This document shows positions 13,647 to 26,589 of a stretch of 64,000 nucleotides of DNA, piece after piece. The position numbers and the translations under genes are program-made. Location of the stretch: the NCBI GenBank assembly GCA_013399015.1, contig VWZX01001678.1, forward strand, positions 682,001 through 746,000, given 5' to 3'. The stretch comes from Galbula dea (taxonomy: Eukaryota; Chordata; Aves; Piciformes; Galbulidae). The notes beneath the pieces are model-generated. The model had not been told where the DNA came from. It did not search any database and saw only the letters and a program-made list of their open reading frames with translations. The first letter of the stretch is position 1. Every line of letters begins with the position of its first letter.

Positions 13647-13790
13647 CACAGAATCACAGGGACATTTAAGGATCATCTGTTCCAACTCCTCCTCTGGCAT
13701 GGGCGAGGAGACCTTTCACTAGATCAGGCTGCTCAAAGCCACCCATCCATTCAAAACCATTCCCACATGCTAAGCTAGGTGCCTCTGTAA
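13647..13790 (-). mobile_element. old CR1 LINE fragment, 3' end
   Basis: Plus-strand text ACAGAATCACAGGGAC, then a stretch matching the CR1 pattern for 'aaggtcatctagtccaac', 'gacatctttcactagatcaggctgctcaaagcc' and 'catccatt', is the reverse complement of a CR1 3' end. Several indels and substitutions mark it as an old copy. Confidence 0.75.
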
Positions 13791-16700
13791 CAGCAGGAGA
13801 CGATCACAAAACCTTCAACCAGATGCAATCTTAGAGGTTTCTTATATCTCAAATAACTGATGTAAGCTCCAGAAAAAGTGATAACCTAGTGCCCAATGTA
13901 TGCCTCATCTGCCTTTTACTATGGACTCAGAGAAAGAGATCTTTTGGCTAGTAGGTTATACTGCTTACGAGATGCTGCTCAGAAGGAATGGCACTTTAAG
14001 ACAGAGACTAAAAGGTGACCCTGTAAATAAATGTCAGCTGCAAAATCGAACACCTCTCCTGGTCTGAGCTGAGCAAACACTGCTATATTGACAATGTAAG
14101 CAAAATGCTGAGAGAAAAAATAAATCTGCAATGGAAAATAAAGAAGGAAAAAAACCCTCTAGAAGTAAGCAAGAGGGAGCATGAGAGGGAAAGGGCACAT
14201 GGTGAATTTACATGAAAGCAACTCTGACTGATTCAGGCTCTTCCCATGCTCATCACCACACCATCTGTGCTTAAGTATAACTGGAAGACTTCTCTATCAC
14301 CTCTTCTTTCTTTGTGCAAATATCATATTCACATGCATATATTCCAAGGACTATGCGACTTATTGATTCAGAAATTAAGCTGGAATGATGCTTATATAAT
14401 ACACACCATATTGATTCACCACCTCATTGCACTGGCCATGCAAATACATACTAGAAATTGTTGTTCAGATCACTTTTCTTCCGATCTGGGAATTGTATTA
14501 CGCCACTTGCACTCTAAATTTAAAGACATCATGTACACCAAAGTCTGAGCACTGGCCTCTTAATTGGTTTTACTTCCTTGCTCATTCGCTCAGCACGCAA
14601 CACAGGACATGTGGGTGAGGACTCATACCAGCAGCAGTGAAAATCTCAGTGCTTGCAACCCAAGGAGAGGAACAGCACTTAAGAACCATGTAATTACAAA
14701 AAGGAAGAAAAAGCATAAGAGTCCCTGTTTCTGATACAGCACAACTCAGAAGAAACACCAGCACTTGTCACAATGAACTGTGTGGTGAGGACTTCCTCAA
14801 CGATACCATGGCCAGAGATGCGGGCTTTTCACCACAGAAGATTGAAATTTTACTCCTGAAAAAATGAAAGGAGAAGGAGGAAAGAAGTCTTTTCTTCTCA
14901 ACATTTTTAAATGGTTTAACTCTACTAACTTTAAAATACTTATTGCCAATGAGTTCCTGTGTTGTTCTAACACAGGCATTAAGTATTCAAAGGCAGAAGC
15001 TCTTGCTGCTCTTCAGATCACTGGTGGTGATTTCTTCCTGAGAAAATATAGGACAAATGAATATACTGCTAATGCACACTGTGTTAATTATTCTGCAGTG
15101 CCATGCAGTAACTGTGATGGAAGTTCAAATAGATTGTGATGGATAGAGATAGAAACAGTATTATAGAGAGCTGAAGTTTGTATTCTGTCAAGTTTACAGC
15201 TATAATGTGAGGATTGCACCATGAGGCTGCGTTATTGCCTAAATGATCTCACATGAAGCTATTAAATACTCCCATGAGCTACAACACTGTAGAGGGGTGA
15301 AGTTCCTAAAATCAATTTCAACACTGTTTTGTAAACTTCAGTATAGCTCCAACTCTCTGTTACTGATACCAATTCAATGGAGCACGTTTACATTGCAAGG
15401 GCACACCAGGATAAAAAATCAACTGGTTAGTGCACAGCACTGAGAACACCATAGGGAGGGCAGACACTTAAGAGACAACATGCTGCCAAAACAAAGCTTT
15501 AATGCAGAGGAAAGACTTCTGGCCTGTGGAGCTGCAAGAACCACTCCAAGACAGGAACTAGGAGTACATGGATAAACAGATGCAATGCTATGAGTCTCCA
15601 CAGAGTGATTTCCAAAACTCATCTTCACATGGCTTTACCAAAAAACAGCCCAGTAAGCTGAGCAGCAGCAGCCAGTTCCCACTGGGGACCCCTGCAGGCA
15701 AAACCCTACTCAAGGCTCAGCCCAGCTAACCAGGACACCCATACCCAGACTACATCATGGGCCACAACGCTGACCCCTAAAATGCCCAATCCAACCTGCC
15801 ACCTGCTCATACCCACCTGCCCTCCTGTATCCTTAATCCCTGGTTAAGCATGGCAGGGACCACCTCACCCCAGGGCACCTCTGCCTCCACTCCTGCAAGT
15901 CCATGGCAAGCCATGGGGTGAGGTTCAAGCAAGGTTTGATACCAAGCCTTTCTGAACACAGCTGATCCCACAGCAAACTCCATTCATCAGAGGAAAGCCA
16001 GAGCTGAACCTTGCAGCTCACCCTCCCCGAGGTGACACAGTGCACATCTAAACACAGACACACTCAAACATGTAAACTGCACATAGAAGCTATCTCAATA
16101 ATAAAAGAAATGATGTGCATTTACAACATAGTCTTATTTCTGATGTTGAAGTTTTGTTGCCTCCTGCATGCTTCCTGAAAAAAACAAAAAAATCAAAATT
16201 CTCTGTTGACTTTCCTCAATCATTAATCACATTAAACTAATAAACATTCAGGCACTGACACTGTTTAAACAGCCATCTCTCCACCCAAAATCCCCTGGCA
16301 AATATTTTCCCATATATGATGACCATCCCACAACCCTGTTTTTGAATGTTAATCTAAACTGAGGTCTCCAAGCCAGCATGGCAGAGTTACTCTTTGGGAA
16401 GAGGAGTGCAGAAACGAAACGAGAGAGGAGCCTTTAAGATGAAATAAAAATAGATTCCCTTGATCCCACCACGACATGGCCCAGACATTCTCCCTGTGGG
16501 GGAAGAAAATGTTTCTTAATGCAGTGAGTTCTTTTATAACATTTTCTTCTTATTTTTTTTTTCTTCCCCCTGTGCAACTCTGCTTCCTGAAGAATGCTTT
16601 ATCTAAAAGACATGACATTTGGCAACCCAGCTCTGCTGCTTTGTGAAATTCTTTTGGCAAGTGCCCTATGCGCTGATGGCATTAAGCACATCAGCGTAGT

Positions 16701-16980
16701 TATTTATTTATTTATTTACCCACTCATTTAGGCAGAAGTCAGAGGGAACAAGGCCATACAATTAATACACACAACAGCCCTGCTTCATCCCAAAAAATGC
16801 GAGAGGAGCAGGAGAGGAAGGGAGGGAGGGGCCAGAGCATCTCCTTTTGGGAGACCTCATCATGGGAGAGAACGTTCTGCAGCCTCAGAAAGGAGAATGG
16901 TCTGCAACTTCAAAGTGCTGCTGCTGCTCTAGGGCATATGTAGTGATTCTTGGATTTCAAGAAGGCATTTAGTGAACATC
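13791..16980. other. non-coding stretch, nothing recognised
   Basis: No exon or transposon can be supported. It ends in a small hairpin plus TTTA-repeat block (16671-16718). Frames such as 14246-14548 and 15833-16063 have no recognisable domains. Confidence 0.45.
16671..16718 (+). repeat. hairpin followed by (TTTA)n microsatellite
   Basis: CGCTGATG at 16671-16678 and CATCAGCG at 16689-16696 form a perfect 8-bp inverted repeat with a 10-nt loop, flanked by a further CTA/TAG pairing. Immediately afterwards comes TATTTATTTATTTATTTA. Read as RNA on the plus strand this would be a stem-loop plus overlapping AUUUA pentamers. No transcript is demonstrated, and it may be a plain microsatellite next to a chance hairpin. 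Confidence 0.7.
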
Positions 16981-16998
16981 AATTAATTAATTAATTAA
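16981..16998. repeat. (TTAA)n microsatellite
   Basis: AATTAATTAATTAATTAA, about 4.5 perfect tetranucleotide units, directly abuts the MIR-like relic that follows. Confidence 0.9.
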
Positions 16999-17085
16999 GC
17001 CTCAATTCCACAACTAAGGCAGGTATCATTACACACCTATTTTGCATATGGGTAAAACGAGCCGCAGAGTAAACCTAAGCCTGCA
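16999..17085 (+). mobile_element. MIR-like (CORE-SINE) relic
   Basis: The order of short blocks follows the conserved second half of MIR. 'CCTCA..CAACT' is followed by GGTATCATTA where the MIR pattern has 'ggtaggtattatta'. 'CCTATTTTGCATATGGGTAAA' stands where MIR has 'ccattttacagatgaggaaa', and 'CGAGCCGCAGAGTAA' where MIR has 'ctgaggctcagagag'. Many mismatches fit an element inactive since before the amniote radiation. It could instead belong to a related CORE-SINE such as AmnSINE. Assigned by eye only. Confidence 0.5.
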
Positions 17086-20019
17086 CCAATCCTGTCCAGT
17101 GTCCCGAGGCAGGAGGTGCACTACCTTGTTCTTGCCAAGGTGAGATCCACCCAGCACTAACCAGCAGGAGGGCATGGCACCAGCTGCCTGCACACCCACA
17201 CTTCCTCCCTCGTGCCCTGAGTGAAACCAGAAAATGGAGAAGTCTCCACACACCATCATCTTCCCAAGGTTGCAGCCACAGCACGTGACCGCGAGGCACG
17301 CAGACCTCCATCGATAAGCACTGATCTCCTTTGCATTATTGTCACGTGGCCATTGCATACCTCAGTGTAACCTGCAGCAGGTCAGGGACAGCACCATGCA
17401 TATATAACATCTATGGTCATGTTCTCATAAAACCTCCAAGAGTCAAAGACCGGAATAAGCAATCCCCACTTCCCACTCAGGCACCACACATTGGGCAGGA
17501 GGCACACACGTGTGGTTTGGGGATCTGGAGATGTTACTTTAGGCTTCTCAGAAACAATGGAACAGTCTGCTTATGATTACACCAGGAACTCACAAAGCTT
17601 AGCAGCACACCACCATGGACACCAGCAGCAGAAAATGCACAGAACCATCACGTTTTTAACCTAAATAGGAAGGAGAGATGGGAACGGGAGAGGACATGAC
17701 ACACCTTCCCAAAGGCTGAAGCCAGTGGCTGGCCAGTCCCACAAGCCAGGAAGGGTAAAGCTTCTGCACTTACCACATATTCACCAATAGCTGCAGGCCA
17801 AACAATTAGCAGCAAAGGGCCAAAGCCATCCAAGGTATTTTTCAGCGCACACACACCAGAAAGGAAATGCTGAAACATGGCCTGGTGCCTTCCACAGGAA
17901 GAACCTAGTAAGTCTTTACTCAATGTGATCCCCTGCAGGTTGGATACAAAAATGACTTCTCTCCTGAGAAGAGAGCTTGCTTCATCAGGTGTGGTGCTGC
18001 TTCAAAGGCTACATCCAAGGGCACAGATAAATCTATAGTGCACTTAGCCTTTCGAAAACTTTAAGCAGCTTGGTCTAAAAAAATGTTGCATGTTTAACAT
18101 GGAAAAGCATTTTCTACACACAAGTCTAGAAGAGACAGATGTGTGTTCCCATCATTTGTATGCTTCCCAATAAAAAGAGTCTAATTTTGCTCCTAGAAAA
18201 GAAAATTGACACAGCAATGCAAAACTGTCTAGTGTTTTGCTAGAAGAATATGAGGAAAACTTTTTTAAATAAACAAAATCTGTTCTCAAACTTCTTCCTA
18301 GAATTTCTCTTTGTTATTTCCAGGCCAATTTCTATGATATCAAAGCAGTTATCACAACAGCAATATACAAGCCCAATTCTACAAGGTTTAGTCAAAGCAA
18401 ACAAATTTCAACCAGACTGCCAGTTTTTGCAGAGGTTTGATGTGACCAAGGGCTCAGGACAGTAAGACACAGAACTCAGCATCAGTTCAACTGTACAGCA
18501 ACTTTTGCCAATCCTCTCTCTTCAGTGGAGTGTGCAACCAGGCTCTCCTTTGAAAAGGATTTGGAGATCTCAGCACTGAAAACGGCCAAAGGGACACAAA
18601 TCTGTCCACAAAGAAATCACTGGCAAAATTCCCCTCACCTGAAAGCAAGGAAATACCAAACCTTCAGTAGCACATCTCAATCGTCCTCTTCAACCTGGAA
18701 ATGATACACTAGCAATTTGAATGGAGATGCCAAGATTGGTGTACCAAGTTACCAACTGCCCATGTAGGATGAACACCTTGGTCTATAACCTGATTCTGGA
18801 AGCACAGGCCAAGAGCAAGTGAGGGAAACCTTAACAAGGACTGAAGCTGTGGTCTCATGAGCTGAACATCCAGGCAAATGTGAAGCCAAGAGGCTTTGGA
18901 TCTGCCGGCATATAGTATGTACCAAGATATGAAAGATGCATATGTTGTCCCAGTGCAAAATTTCACATCAAAGCATTAATAACCACACCTTTTCTTTAAA
19001 CAGAAGAAATAACTTAAAAAATACATGATCTACTCCAGTAAATTTATCTGTAAGTAAGATGAACAAACATTTTTTAGGACAAGGCTGGCAATCTCACCAG
19101 CCTCAGGTGCACAGTGCAGAGATGCTATAAAAGATGAAATTACACAGCTTAAAACTTAGTTGCAGGTGGTTTACTTGAGGGGAAGGACAAGATGATGACA
19201 GAAGGATAAGACTTGGTAGTGAAGGGTAGGATAGGACAGAACACATGAGAGCAGGACAAGGCTGGGTTGTTTTTGGCTTGACACTTGCTGAGTGAAAAAA
19301 CAAGCGTGAGTCATAGTAAAGGTAACTCAAAGTGTGATGTGACTGCAATGGAGAGCTGAGCAGACCACACTGCATGAGTCAGCAGCACAGATAAAAAGGG
19401 TGATAAGAAGCAGCAGATGGGCCATGTCTTTACTAAACCAACCCTGCAGGACACAGGCCTCCTTTGCTCTAATGAAAGGGTTGTTGCCAAACGCCGCGTG
19501 CTGGCTCGTAGGCCTCTGATCCCATGAATCAAAGAACGCCACGCACTGAGGTTAGAGAAGCAGCAGGCAAACAGGTGCAGACAGAGCCACGTGCAAAAAA
19601 CTGCACAGAAAGCAAAACAGCAGCACCCCCCACAATGAGTGCCCTGCGACACGACCCTCCAAACCACTAACAGGCAGCAGGGTGGGGAGGAAGAGAAGGG
19701 GGGAAGGAAGCTGTCACTGGGATCATGGCATTCAACCTGGCTGACGGCCAGCTTTCCCGTTCCTGTTAATCAGACTCTGCCTTCCTGACAAGCACCAAGG
19801 GCAGGAGGATGCAGCCTTGCAGCCACCCTGGCCCCTCTCTGCCTCCCCAGCACAGACCTGTAGAGCTAGGAGGCAGCCACAGACCTCACATGCATCTTGA
19901 GAAGCCAAAAAGGCACCTGGGGCTATCTGCAGAGCTATGCTCCAATCTACAGGCAATTCAGAAGGCTTGCAAAACTCAAGTTTAAAGCTCCATCTTTTTT
20001 CAGGATTGCAAACTCCCAT
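17086..20019. other. non-coding stretch, nothing recognised
   Basis: No supported gene or repeat. A donor-like minus site (ATGTG/GTAAGTGC, near 17776) and an open minus frame (17648-17923) do not make a recognisable exon. The G/A-rich segment at about 19145-19260 gives minus-strand frames rich in Ser/Pro without known similarity. Confidence 0.4.
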
Positions 20020-20490
20020 GGAGTGGACCTTTTACAGCAGGTCCAGAAAAGGGTTGTGAAGATGATCAGAGGGCTGGAGCACCTACGCTATGAGGACAGG
20101 CTGAGAGAGTTGGGATTGTTCAGCCTGGAGAAGAGGCAGCTTCGGAGGGACCTTATGGCAGCCTTCCAATACCTAAAGGGAGCCTATAGAAGGTGGGGAG
20201 AGAGACTCTTTAACCACATAGAAAGCAACAGGACAAGGGGGAATGGTTTCAAACTGAAGGAGGGAAGATTTAGATTAGATCTTAAGAAGAAATTCTTTAC
20301 CCAGAGGGTGGTGAGGCACTGGAACACGCTGCCCAGAGAGGCTGTGGATGCCTCATCCCTGGCAGTGTCGAAGGCTGGGTTGGATGTGGCCCTGGGCAAC
20401 CTGGTGGCATCCCTGCCTGTGACAGGGGGGTTGGAGCTAGATGATATTTAAGGTCTTTTCCAACCCAGGCCATTCTATGAATCTATGAAT
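20020..20490 (+). mobile_element. young CR1 LINE fragment, 3' part
   Basis: Clear CR1 3' region: 'ttttacagcaggtccag', 'aagatgatcagagggctggagcacct', 'ttgttcagcctggagaag', 'ggacaagggggaatggtttc', 'aagaaattctttacccagagggtggtg', ending CCATTCTATGAATCTATGAAT at 20490. The CR1 frame is open for most of its length (about 20035-20451; translation includes the LGLFSLEKRQLRRDL and KFFTQRVVRHWN blocks). Its last roughly 260 bp are almost identical to the inverted copy at 33921-34188 (about four mismatches by eye), so the subfamily was active recently. Confidence 0.95.
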
Positions 20491-23400
20491 TTGCTGTCCC
20501 AAGATACCAAGCACCGCGTTCTTGGGTAGCAGAAGCCATGAAGTCACATGCAAGGCCCCATAACCTGCAACATGTAGCTGCTGGCCTGACCACACAAATA
20601 ACCTGCAATGGTAGATCTTTGCTGTCAGGATCCCCACTCACTGTACTTTAGAATCTGGTCAGGAAAGATGTGGGCCCTCTGTCATGAGTTCAAAAGAGAC
20701 ATAAGGCAAAGCTGAAATCACCTTTCATCTCACATCTTGGCTGAGGTAAATTTATACTCTGCCTGCAAGGGGCAAGATGGAAAGTAAAATGCTCTATTTT
20801 TAGACATGAAATCCTACTTCATCAGGTTCATCTTATTTCTAAGAAACCAACCTTGGCAAAGGTCTGCATTTGAGGGGGATGAAAGATAACTTCTTTCATT
20901 TTCTTTTAGTGCAGCTCAGAGCATGACTAGCATAAATCTAAGCAAATATGCTTTAGCCACATATACATGCCAGCTGTTAATATTTGGGATAGACAGTCCC
21001 CATATTCTAGCAATATATATACATATAATTTCGCCCAATGTGTCCTGCCAAAACAAGCATGTTGTGTCCAGGTATTTCAATGGAATTAGAAGGTTTGTCT
21101 AAGTCCCCTCCCCCAACTTAAAACGTCCTTATTTATAGATTTCAGAAGTTGGCAGGTATGCTGAGGAAGAGCTCCAGTTGCTGGGCCTAACACTCTGCAC
21201 AGCAACAGATCTGTTGTAACAGATTAACAGGCGGAGAGGGAGAGGAAAGAGCCATGCTTTACTTCTTGACACATGTCCTTGCTTTCGAATGTGGCTTTAG
21301 GGAGGTAATGACAGCATCTGTGTGTCTAAAGCTGGACCGAGAACCAAGGCTCATGCAGCCTCACTGACAGCAGAGCCTGGCTCTGCACTTTGGTCACATG
21401 CTGTCCTAACCCAAACTTGCACCTTCCACAAAGTAGGCAGAGGAACTGCTCTCCTACAGACACTGCAAGCATTAGCAAAGGGGGAAGGCGGTCAGCCTGT
21501 AAGAAAAAACACTGAAGTTAGTTTTCATTTCCTGTCGGTTTTAATCTTGTCTGGAGGCTTTTCTAGCTGCTACTTCCATTTTCTGGCCTGCCTGCAGAGG
21601 AACTGCTTTCTTTACTTGTTCACAGAAGGTCCCTCTCAGTTGCCTGCAGTTCTGGCCTCTCGTGCTCCCGAAATCTACCCCACACCCTGGTCATTTGCTG
21701 CCTGCAGCAGCAGTGCATAGGTCTGCAACCACAAATCACTGTGTTGGCCTCCCCCTTGCAGCTCTATAAACAAACATGTTCCTGATTACAGCTTCCACTA
21801 GCAAGCTGTTTAACAAAGAAATAAATAGGCACAGGGTTCATGGAAGCTGATGCATAACTTCTAATCTTCCCATTGCCCCTTGAAGGGTCTGGCTATGCAT
21901 AAACACCTTTATGCCCATTTTACTGCTGGTTTTCACACCCCATGGCTCTTTGATATTCTTGGAACTCATGATGTGAGTGCTTCTACACTTTCTGCTGGCA
22001 ATTCCTGAAATGCATTACAAAATTTGCATGTGGACACAGAGCATCGACTAACCTGACAACAACTGGCAACAAACTGTAAATCAGAACTCGGATGCAAGCT
22101 CAGTGAGGACTCCTTGTCCTCAGCCTGGAGAGTGCTGCACCTACCTAACTCCCACCATAGGGCTCTCAGGCTCTCAGCACAGAGGCTGCTAAGCAGTGAC
22201 AAACTGATGACAAATCATGACTGATAGCTCTGCAAAAAGGTTCCTGCATCTCTTGGCCACAGCCCCCTAGCCATATACATTTTTGCACATCCGCTTTCAA
22301 AAAGAACCATCAGGTGCACTCATCTGTCTAACCCAAGATGCCAGACAGCTAGGCAAGGGTGACACCCTGCATCAAAGGTGGCTGAGGATGGGTGGAGAGC
22401 AGAAGAGAAAGGTGTAGGTGAAAACTGCAGAGCTCACGTTGTTAAGAGTTAACCAACGAAGTACATGCCGGGAGCAATAATTTCTTCCCCTGCATGAATT
22501 GCAAGCAGGAGCAATGCCAGCAAGTGTCTACAGCAAAAGAAATGATGACTAAGAGAGATGGAAGAGGGGGAATCACCTGATCCTCTGCCCATACACATCT
22601 CTGAAAATTTATCTCAGCACTACATCTTCCATTCCTTCCCCAGTTTCCAAGAACTGGCCTTTCATACACACACTAGTTTCTCTAGTATCTTCACCTCCAG
22701 TTCATGTTTGAAATGCTCCCCAAGAAGAAAATTGCCAGACTCCACAAGTCAGAGTTATCACACTTGATCCTGATGTGCCTTGAGCTTGCTGCCCCCCATG
22801 GGACCAACAGCACTCCTAAAGGGATGGTGGCATGAAACAGTGAGGTAGTGTTTTGCTTGCCTTTTCCTGGGAGCTACTATGTAACACATCAGAAAACAAA
22901 ATCAATAAACTTTTTCCTAAAATCTCTCAGTAGTGCACAGTCTCACTTCCTTGTTTACAAGTGGATGAGTCTGAAAGACAGAGTCACTTTTGCAAGATTA
23001 ATAACGTGACTGGGCACACAAGGGCAAAGCCCCAAACCCTGTTCCTCTCCTTGCTCTGCTATGCAACTTTTTTCTCTCTCCCTGGGCACAGTGAAGCTAG
23101 GTCACCACCTTCTGCATGCAGGCTAATATATGTGACACTTCTCTCTCACACGTTTATGTGCATAAATTAAGACATTTTAAACTAGGTTGTGATGACTCAT
23201 ATTATGCTCAAATACTCTACTGAATCCACTTGAATTCAGTTTGGCTTCTTAAGGAACATTTAAAGAAGGATGTGTTTGTTGCAAAAGACTCGAGGAAAAT
23301 CAAGCCTTGGAACTGATAGCAGTTACTGACTATTCTTCTTAAATCATCACTGACCAACACCAGCTGACACCAGCAGTCTCTTCTGTAAGGCCAGAGAGGG

Positions 23401-25924
23401 TATCTTCATTATTTCAGTGCACTTAGCAGGTTGAGTTAAATACTTGGGCTCAAACATCACAAAGGAAGTGGAAGTTGTAAAAGTAAGAAAATAGGATTTT
23501 AAATAATTTCTTAATGGAAGTGATATGCAGGAGTTGAGGTCCTCCAATTCCAAAAACACTTGTCTAAGACACTGTGACCAAAATAATAAAAGACAGACTT
23601 CATAACTACAGTTAACTGTTCCTTTTTAAAACCACTAAATTTTAATACAAAACAAGTTTTTGGTTTTGTTTGCTTTTTTCCTCTCCTATTTCCCAGCTCC
23701 TAGTTTAAGGAAGTATTTAGTTATGTGACAGAAATGTTTCAAAATCTCCTTTTTGTGCATTTTTGCTGAGTGTTTCTTTTCATGTGAATGTAGCCTGATA
23801 CAAGTCACATGCAAAAATATAGTCTAGTAAACAGTGACAAACTCACCACTGATTACAAAAAGGAGGCTCAGGTTAGAGGCCCACAGAAGTCTATGTTGGA
23901 CCAGATTACTGGTGGAACATCTGTAGAGATATAATGTTGTCTAAGTTCAAAAAAAGATTATTTCAAGTCCTGAAAGCATTCTCTTCTCTAAGGACAATAA
24001 CTAAAAAGAATAAACACAAAACAAGGTTTAGAAGCTGAGTATTTCAATAAAGTTTTCCTGCTTGCTGATTTTAGTCTTAATTGATATCAGTGATTTAAAC
24101 TCCCCTGAAGAACTCTCCACAGGAGGAGCAGTGCTGATTCATTTCTCGTGAGGTGGGACACTCAAGATCACAAAGAAGAATATTAGTTTGCTGATGCATG
24201 GCAGATACACTGGGACAGAGACAAATGCATGCTAGTATTTCAAACCTAAAAAAAGGCAGGAGGCTAAAATATATGCAGATATGTGAATGCATGCCCTCAT
24301 TCTGTTATCACGCTCCACCACGACATAGACCTGCAGAGCAGCACATGAAAAGAAGGAAGCTTTTGCAAAGAGGTAATGGTCAGCAACTCTGGATTGCTCA
24401 GAGCAGTTCTTCCAGATGCAGAAGTTCCAGCTCCAGGAGCGGTACAGCAGCAGGTTTCTTGGCCTGAGTACAGCGCTGAGTGGCCAGAGCTGCAGGGCTG
24501 GGGACATGAACGCGTGGTAACGTCTGACCGCTTGGGGTTAGCAGGGATCCTACCAGGATTACGATAAGCCTTGCTAAATCCATGCTGGGCACATGGTGAC
24601 TCTGCACCATCCTCTGCCAGTGCTCCTAGTCCCTGGATGACGATGACAAAACACTTCTCAGGGCTGTTAAGCTGGGAGCTGTGCTGAACAGGAGACAAAG
24701 AGCCTGGCTGCTCTCTCGCTGGACCCAAACTACCAGGCCCTACCTAAGTGGGAGTCTCTCCTACAGGTGTCCTGTAGCACCTCCACCACCCAGGTCATTC
24801 CCAAGGCTATAACAGTACATACCTCCTCCTTCCTGCCCGAGGGGAGGGGAAGCTGTGCTACAAAAAGAAAACTACTTTTTTGTTAAACAGTAGAAAGTGA
24901 GTTAGAAGCCTTCAGGGTACTTGCAAAAATCTGTGAAATCATGGAGGTGATCCTCCACAGTGAAAACAAAAGGAAGAGGAAAGTAGCCACGGGGATAGCC
25001 CAAGCCATTTCTCAAGGCAGGAGGTTACACTATGGGGAAGAACCTCTCCTCTGCTGCAGTGCCACCCCCACACACTGAACAACAAAGGCATGGGGAGATG
25101 CAATCACAGTGGCTGCAGGAGCTGCCAAAGTGCTTTTTAGCTTAAGAAGCAAAGGACAAGTGTGAGGTTTGTTCTTCAGTTACTGCCTCATGCACTTAAC
25201 ATAACGAGACAACAGAGAAGAATAACTCATGCACATAGATAGTACGGTGGTAATTAAAGCCTAATTCTTCTCAGCTTGCTCCCTGACTCCACATAAAAGA
25301 GGTACACAAGTGCACAAAGATCTCAGTTGAAAATACAGCATCACACTCTAGTGTAAAACTCCCATGCCTTGTGGAGTAGTGCTGCCTTTACTACAGCCAC
25401 GCTACGTATTAGTGGGTACTGATTGTGTCTGCACAGTACCTTAATAAGCAGAGCCAACCAACATCACTTCCTTTATTTCTGTATAGAGTAATATATTTAC
25501 AGGAACAGCCTTTGAAATGTTCCAGTAAAATTAGCTTACTCAGACTTCTTTTAAACTAGAACAGAGAGCAGAGGGATATCATCACTGGTTTTTGTCCATA
25601 AATCAGCTGTCTATTTACCACTGATACGTTTCAATAATGAATTGCCACTATCTTCTGAGTTATTGGTGGGGTTATTAGAGATTACCTCAGTTCACAGGAT
25701 CACAAAAATAACCCCAAAAAATTCTTCTTATTTCCTGTGAAACAACCTTCAGAAGCATGTGTTCCACCTCCTTCTCCAAAGCAATGCCCAACATATTGCT
25801 GGAGGAGGTTTGTCTGTTCTACAGAAACCTTCAGTGATAATGCTTTCACAGTTTTCTCAAAGGCAAAATACCCTTATCACTTGAAAGCTCTCTTAAATCT
25901 TTACCTAAATCCTTCCACCTTCAA
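20491..25924. other. non-coding stretch, nothing recognised
   Basis: About 5.4 kb without a supportable exon. AT dinucleotide runs occur near 21010. The segment 24300-24730 is open on both strands (up to 143 codons on minus) with mildly higher GC and a few CpGs. It has no known domain and no clean acceptor/donor pair, so I leave it uncalled. Confidence 0.4.
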
Positions 25925-26225
25925 ATGAAGCCCAATTCTTCTCATCCTAACTCCAGCAGTCCTGTACCACAGTTTACTCCCTTCCTCCCTCTAGGAACCT
26001 TCCACATACTTGAACCCTGCTATCATGTCTGTTACTGGCCTTCCCCCCTGTAGACTAAACAATCCCAATTCTTTCATCTTCTTTCCCAGGTCATGCTTTC
26101 CAAATCTTTGATCATTTTGACTGCCTTCTCCTTGGACACCATCCAGCTGGCTCTTGACTATGTCGTGCCCCAAACTAGATGTTGAGTCATTTCCAACACT
26201 GAGTGGAGCGGATGGGTTATTTCGT
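25925..26225 (-). mobile_element. ancient CR1/L3-type LINE fragment
   Basis: On the minus strand the order 'gtgccccaaactagatg..gacc', 'ctggatggtgtcca', 'aagaattgggattgtttagtc' and 'gctatcatgtctgttactgg' corresponds to the CR1 positions that encode E-L-G-L-F-S-L and D-x-I-A-x-F-K-Y-V. The minus-strand translation around 25991-26080 reads KKMKELGLFSLQGG..TDMIAGFKYVEG. It is strongly diverged with frameshifts. It probably belongs with the fragment at 26590-27085, split by unrelated sequence. Confidence 0.7.
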
Positions 26226-26589
26226 GCCTTTTCTTTACACACCCAAAAAACAGTGCTTTTTGGAGGGGCAGGGATGGGGAAAACCATTCCTTGTATGACA
26301 CTCATGGTCTCAGGTCTAGGATCCCCTTTGCTCTCAGATGTGCTGTCCTGTGCACACGTTGTTAAGCTGGGGGCTCTTCCCCGCAGGCGCTGATGATGGA
26401 GCTCAGGATCGCCAACGCCAGGGTTGGAGCCAAGTCAGGCAGGGAAGGGAAAGCTGCCCACACAGCAGAGCACTGGCAGCCCAGCTCCCAGGGGAGAGGA
26501 TAGCAGGACGTGCTGCAGACTGGTTTTCTCTGGTGGTCTGGGAACCAGCTGTGATTTTTAACACCCTATTCAACTGAACTAGGCCAAAC
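26226..26589. other. segment between two old CR1 pieces
   Basis: Moderately GC-rich sequence with no recognised repeat, lying between two ancient minus-strand CR1 pieces. It may be an unrecognised insertion or a region of the CR1 too diverged to see. Frames on both strands (26154-26577 plus, 26403-26618 minus) show no known domain. Confidence 0.35.

Noticed and set aside
24297..24728. 143-codon minus-strand frame with overlapping plus-strand frames
   Set aside because: No recognisable domain or splice pair, and both strands are open in GC-richer sequence, so chance is the simpler explanation.
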